Shown: piece by piece, positions 23,585 to 23,845 of the stretch
Numbering within the stretch: position 1 is the first letter of the stretch
Layout: every line of letters begins with the position of its first letter
NCBI GenBank assembly: GCA_964409645.1
Contig: CAYPEK010000067.1
Location: forward strand, 1 to 23,845
Origin: CAYPEK01 sp964409645
GTDB lineage: Bacteria > UBP15 > UBA6099
Direction: 5' to 3'
DNA length: 23,845 bases
The notes under the pieces: model-generated
What the model was told of the DNA's origin: nothing
The model's database searches: none
What the model saw: only the letters and a program-made list of their open reading frames with translations
Translations under genes and position numbers: made by a program

Positions 23585-23680
23585 AAGCTGCCTATAAAAT
23601 ATTTTTTACAACCGGCCTACATTTTAAAAACACGATTTGACATTGTTTTTTTCGTACATGATGCATATTATCAAAAGAAG

Positions 23681-23708
23681 TTGACAAAGACATTTCAACC
23701 GCTAAAAT
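23681..23708 (+). promoter_or_regulatory. promoter of the tRNA gene
   Basis: A perfect TTGACA (23681-23686) and TAAAAT (23703-23708) are 16 bases apart. Transcription would begin near 23715, leaving a leader of about 55 bases before the tRNA. A second TTGACA at 23637-23642 has no good -10 box. Confidence 0.55.
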
Positions 23709-23769
23709 TTCTAATCTGTGTTAATGGTTGTTTGAAAAAAGCGATTAACTGCGATAGTATTTTTAACGA

Positions 23770-23841
23770 GGGCCTATAGCTCAGCGGTAGAGCAGTGGAC
23801 TCATAATCCATTGGTCGTAGGTTCAAATCCTACTGGGCCCA
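23770..23841 (+). tRNA. tRNA with anticodon CAU, probably tRNA-Ile2
   Basis: A full 72-base cloverleaf can be drawn. The 7-bp acceptor has one G-U pair, the D arm is GCTC/GAGC, and the 5-bp anticodon stem carries the loop CTCATAA with anticodon CAT at 23802-23804. The variable region is 5 bases, and the T arm is GTAGG/CCTAC with loop TTCAAAT. The first acceptor pair is G-C and the anticodon stem lacks the three G-C pairs of initiators, so it is not initiator Met. The body resembles tRNA-Ile2, whose CAU is modified to lysidine by TilS, more than elongator Met, but this is not certain. CCA is not encoded. Confidence 0.95.
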
Positions 23842-23845
23842 TACA

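Noticed and set aside
1..23845. CRISPR arrays, insertion sequences, attachment sites or phage genes
   Set aside because: I saw no regularly spaced repeats, transposase or integrase genes, or direct repeats flanking the tRNA inside the window.

Overview
The window looks like bacterial chromosome of moderate GC content from a Gram-negative-type anaerobe. The anaerobic lifestyle is suggested by oxygen-sensitive 2-oxoacid:ferredoxin oxidoreductase genes joined to NADH-dehydrogenase-type Fe-S/flavin subunits, and by a second Fe-S reductase. Secreted FecR-type proteins, a class III adenylyl cyclase, an NtrC-type regulator and a large secreted glycoside-hydrolase-like protein fit a free-living member of a poorly sampled phylum (for example Elusimicrobiota, Omnitrophota or relatives). 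That placement is an impression and cannot be proven from the sequence. I see no insertion sequence, phage gene or CRISPR array.

Layout. (1) 2-130: 3' end of an unknown plus-strand gene. (2) 137-3283, minus: a FecR-domain protein followed with no intergenic base by a CHASE2/adenylyl cyclase. (3) 3407-3919, minus: a DUF2284 metal-binding protein. (4) 3986-8078, plus: a 1129-residue secreted multidomain glycoside-hydrolase-like protein, then a short QueG-like Fe-S protein. (5) 8067-11794, minus: an NtrC-type regulator with its own promoter, a CheY-like receiver, and a MASE3/PAS histidine kinase; the kinase and receiver genes overlap by 4 bases. (6) 12029-18057, plus: seven tightly packed genes, four Por subunits (gamma, delta, alpha, beta) and three NuoE/NuoF/NuoG-N-terminus-like subunits, closed by a hairpin terminator. 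(7) 18171-19517, plus: RarA/MgsA. (8) 19533-21692, minus: a secreted FecR/Ig-like protein that appears to start at CTG, a STAS anti-anti-sigma protein, and a bacterial-PH/zinc-ribbon protein. (9) 22019-23080, plus: a secreted TPR protein. (10) 23135-23527, minus: a small unknown protein. (11) 23770-23841: a tRNA with anticodon CAU.

The most interesting unit is the por-nuo cluster. Its organisation predicts one complex that oxidises a 2-oxoacid such as pyruvate to acyl-CoA and passes electrons through NuoE/F-type modules to NAD+, possibly by flavin-based bifurcation or confurcation involving ferredoxin. It resembles a HydABC-type hydrogenase in which the hydrogen-activating subunit has been replaced by a Por enzyme. 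The second theme is signalling: two FecR-domain secreted proteins sit directly beside signal-transduction genes (CHASE2-cyclase; STAS), alongside a membrane kinase, a lone receiver and a sigma54 activator. Coordinates follow the ribosome-binding-site evidence where this disagrees with the longest open frame.
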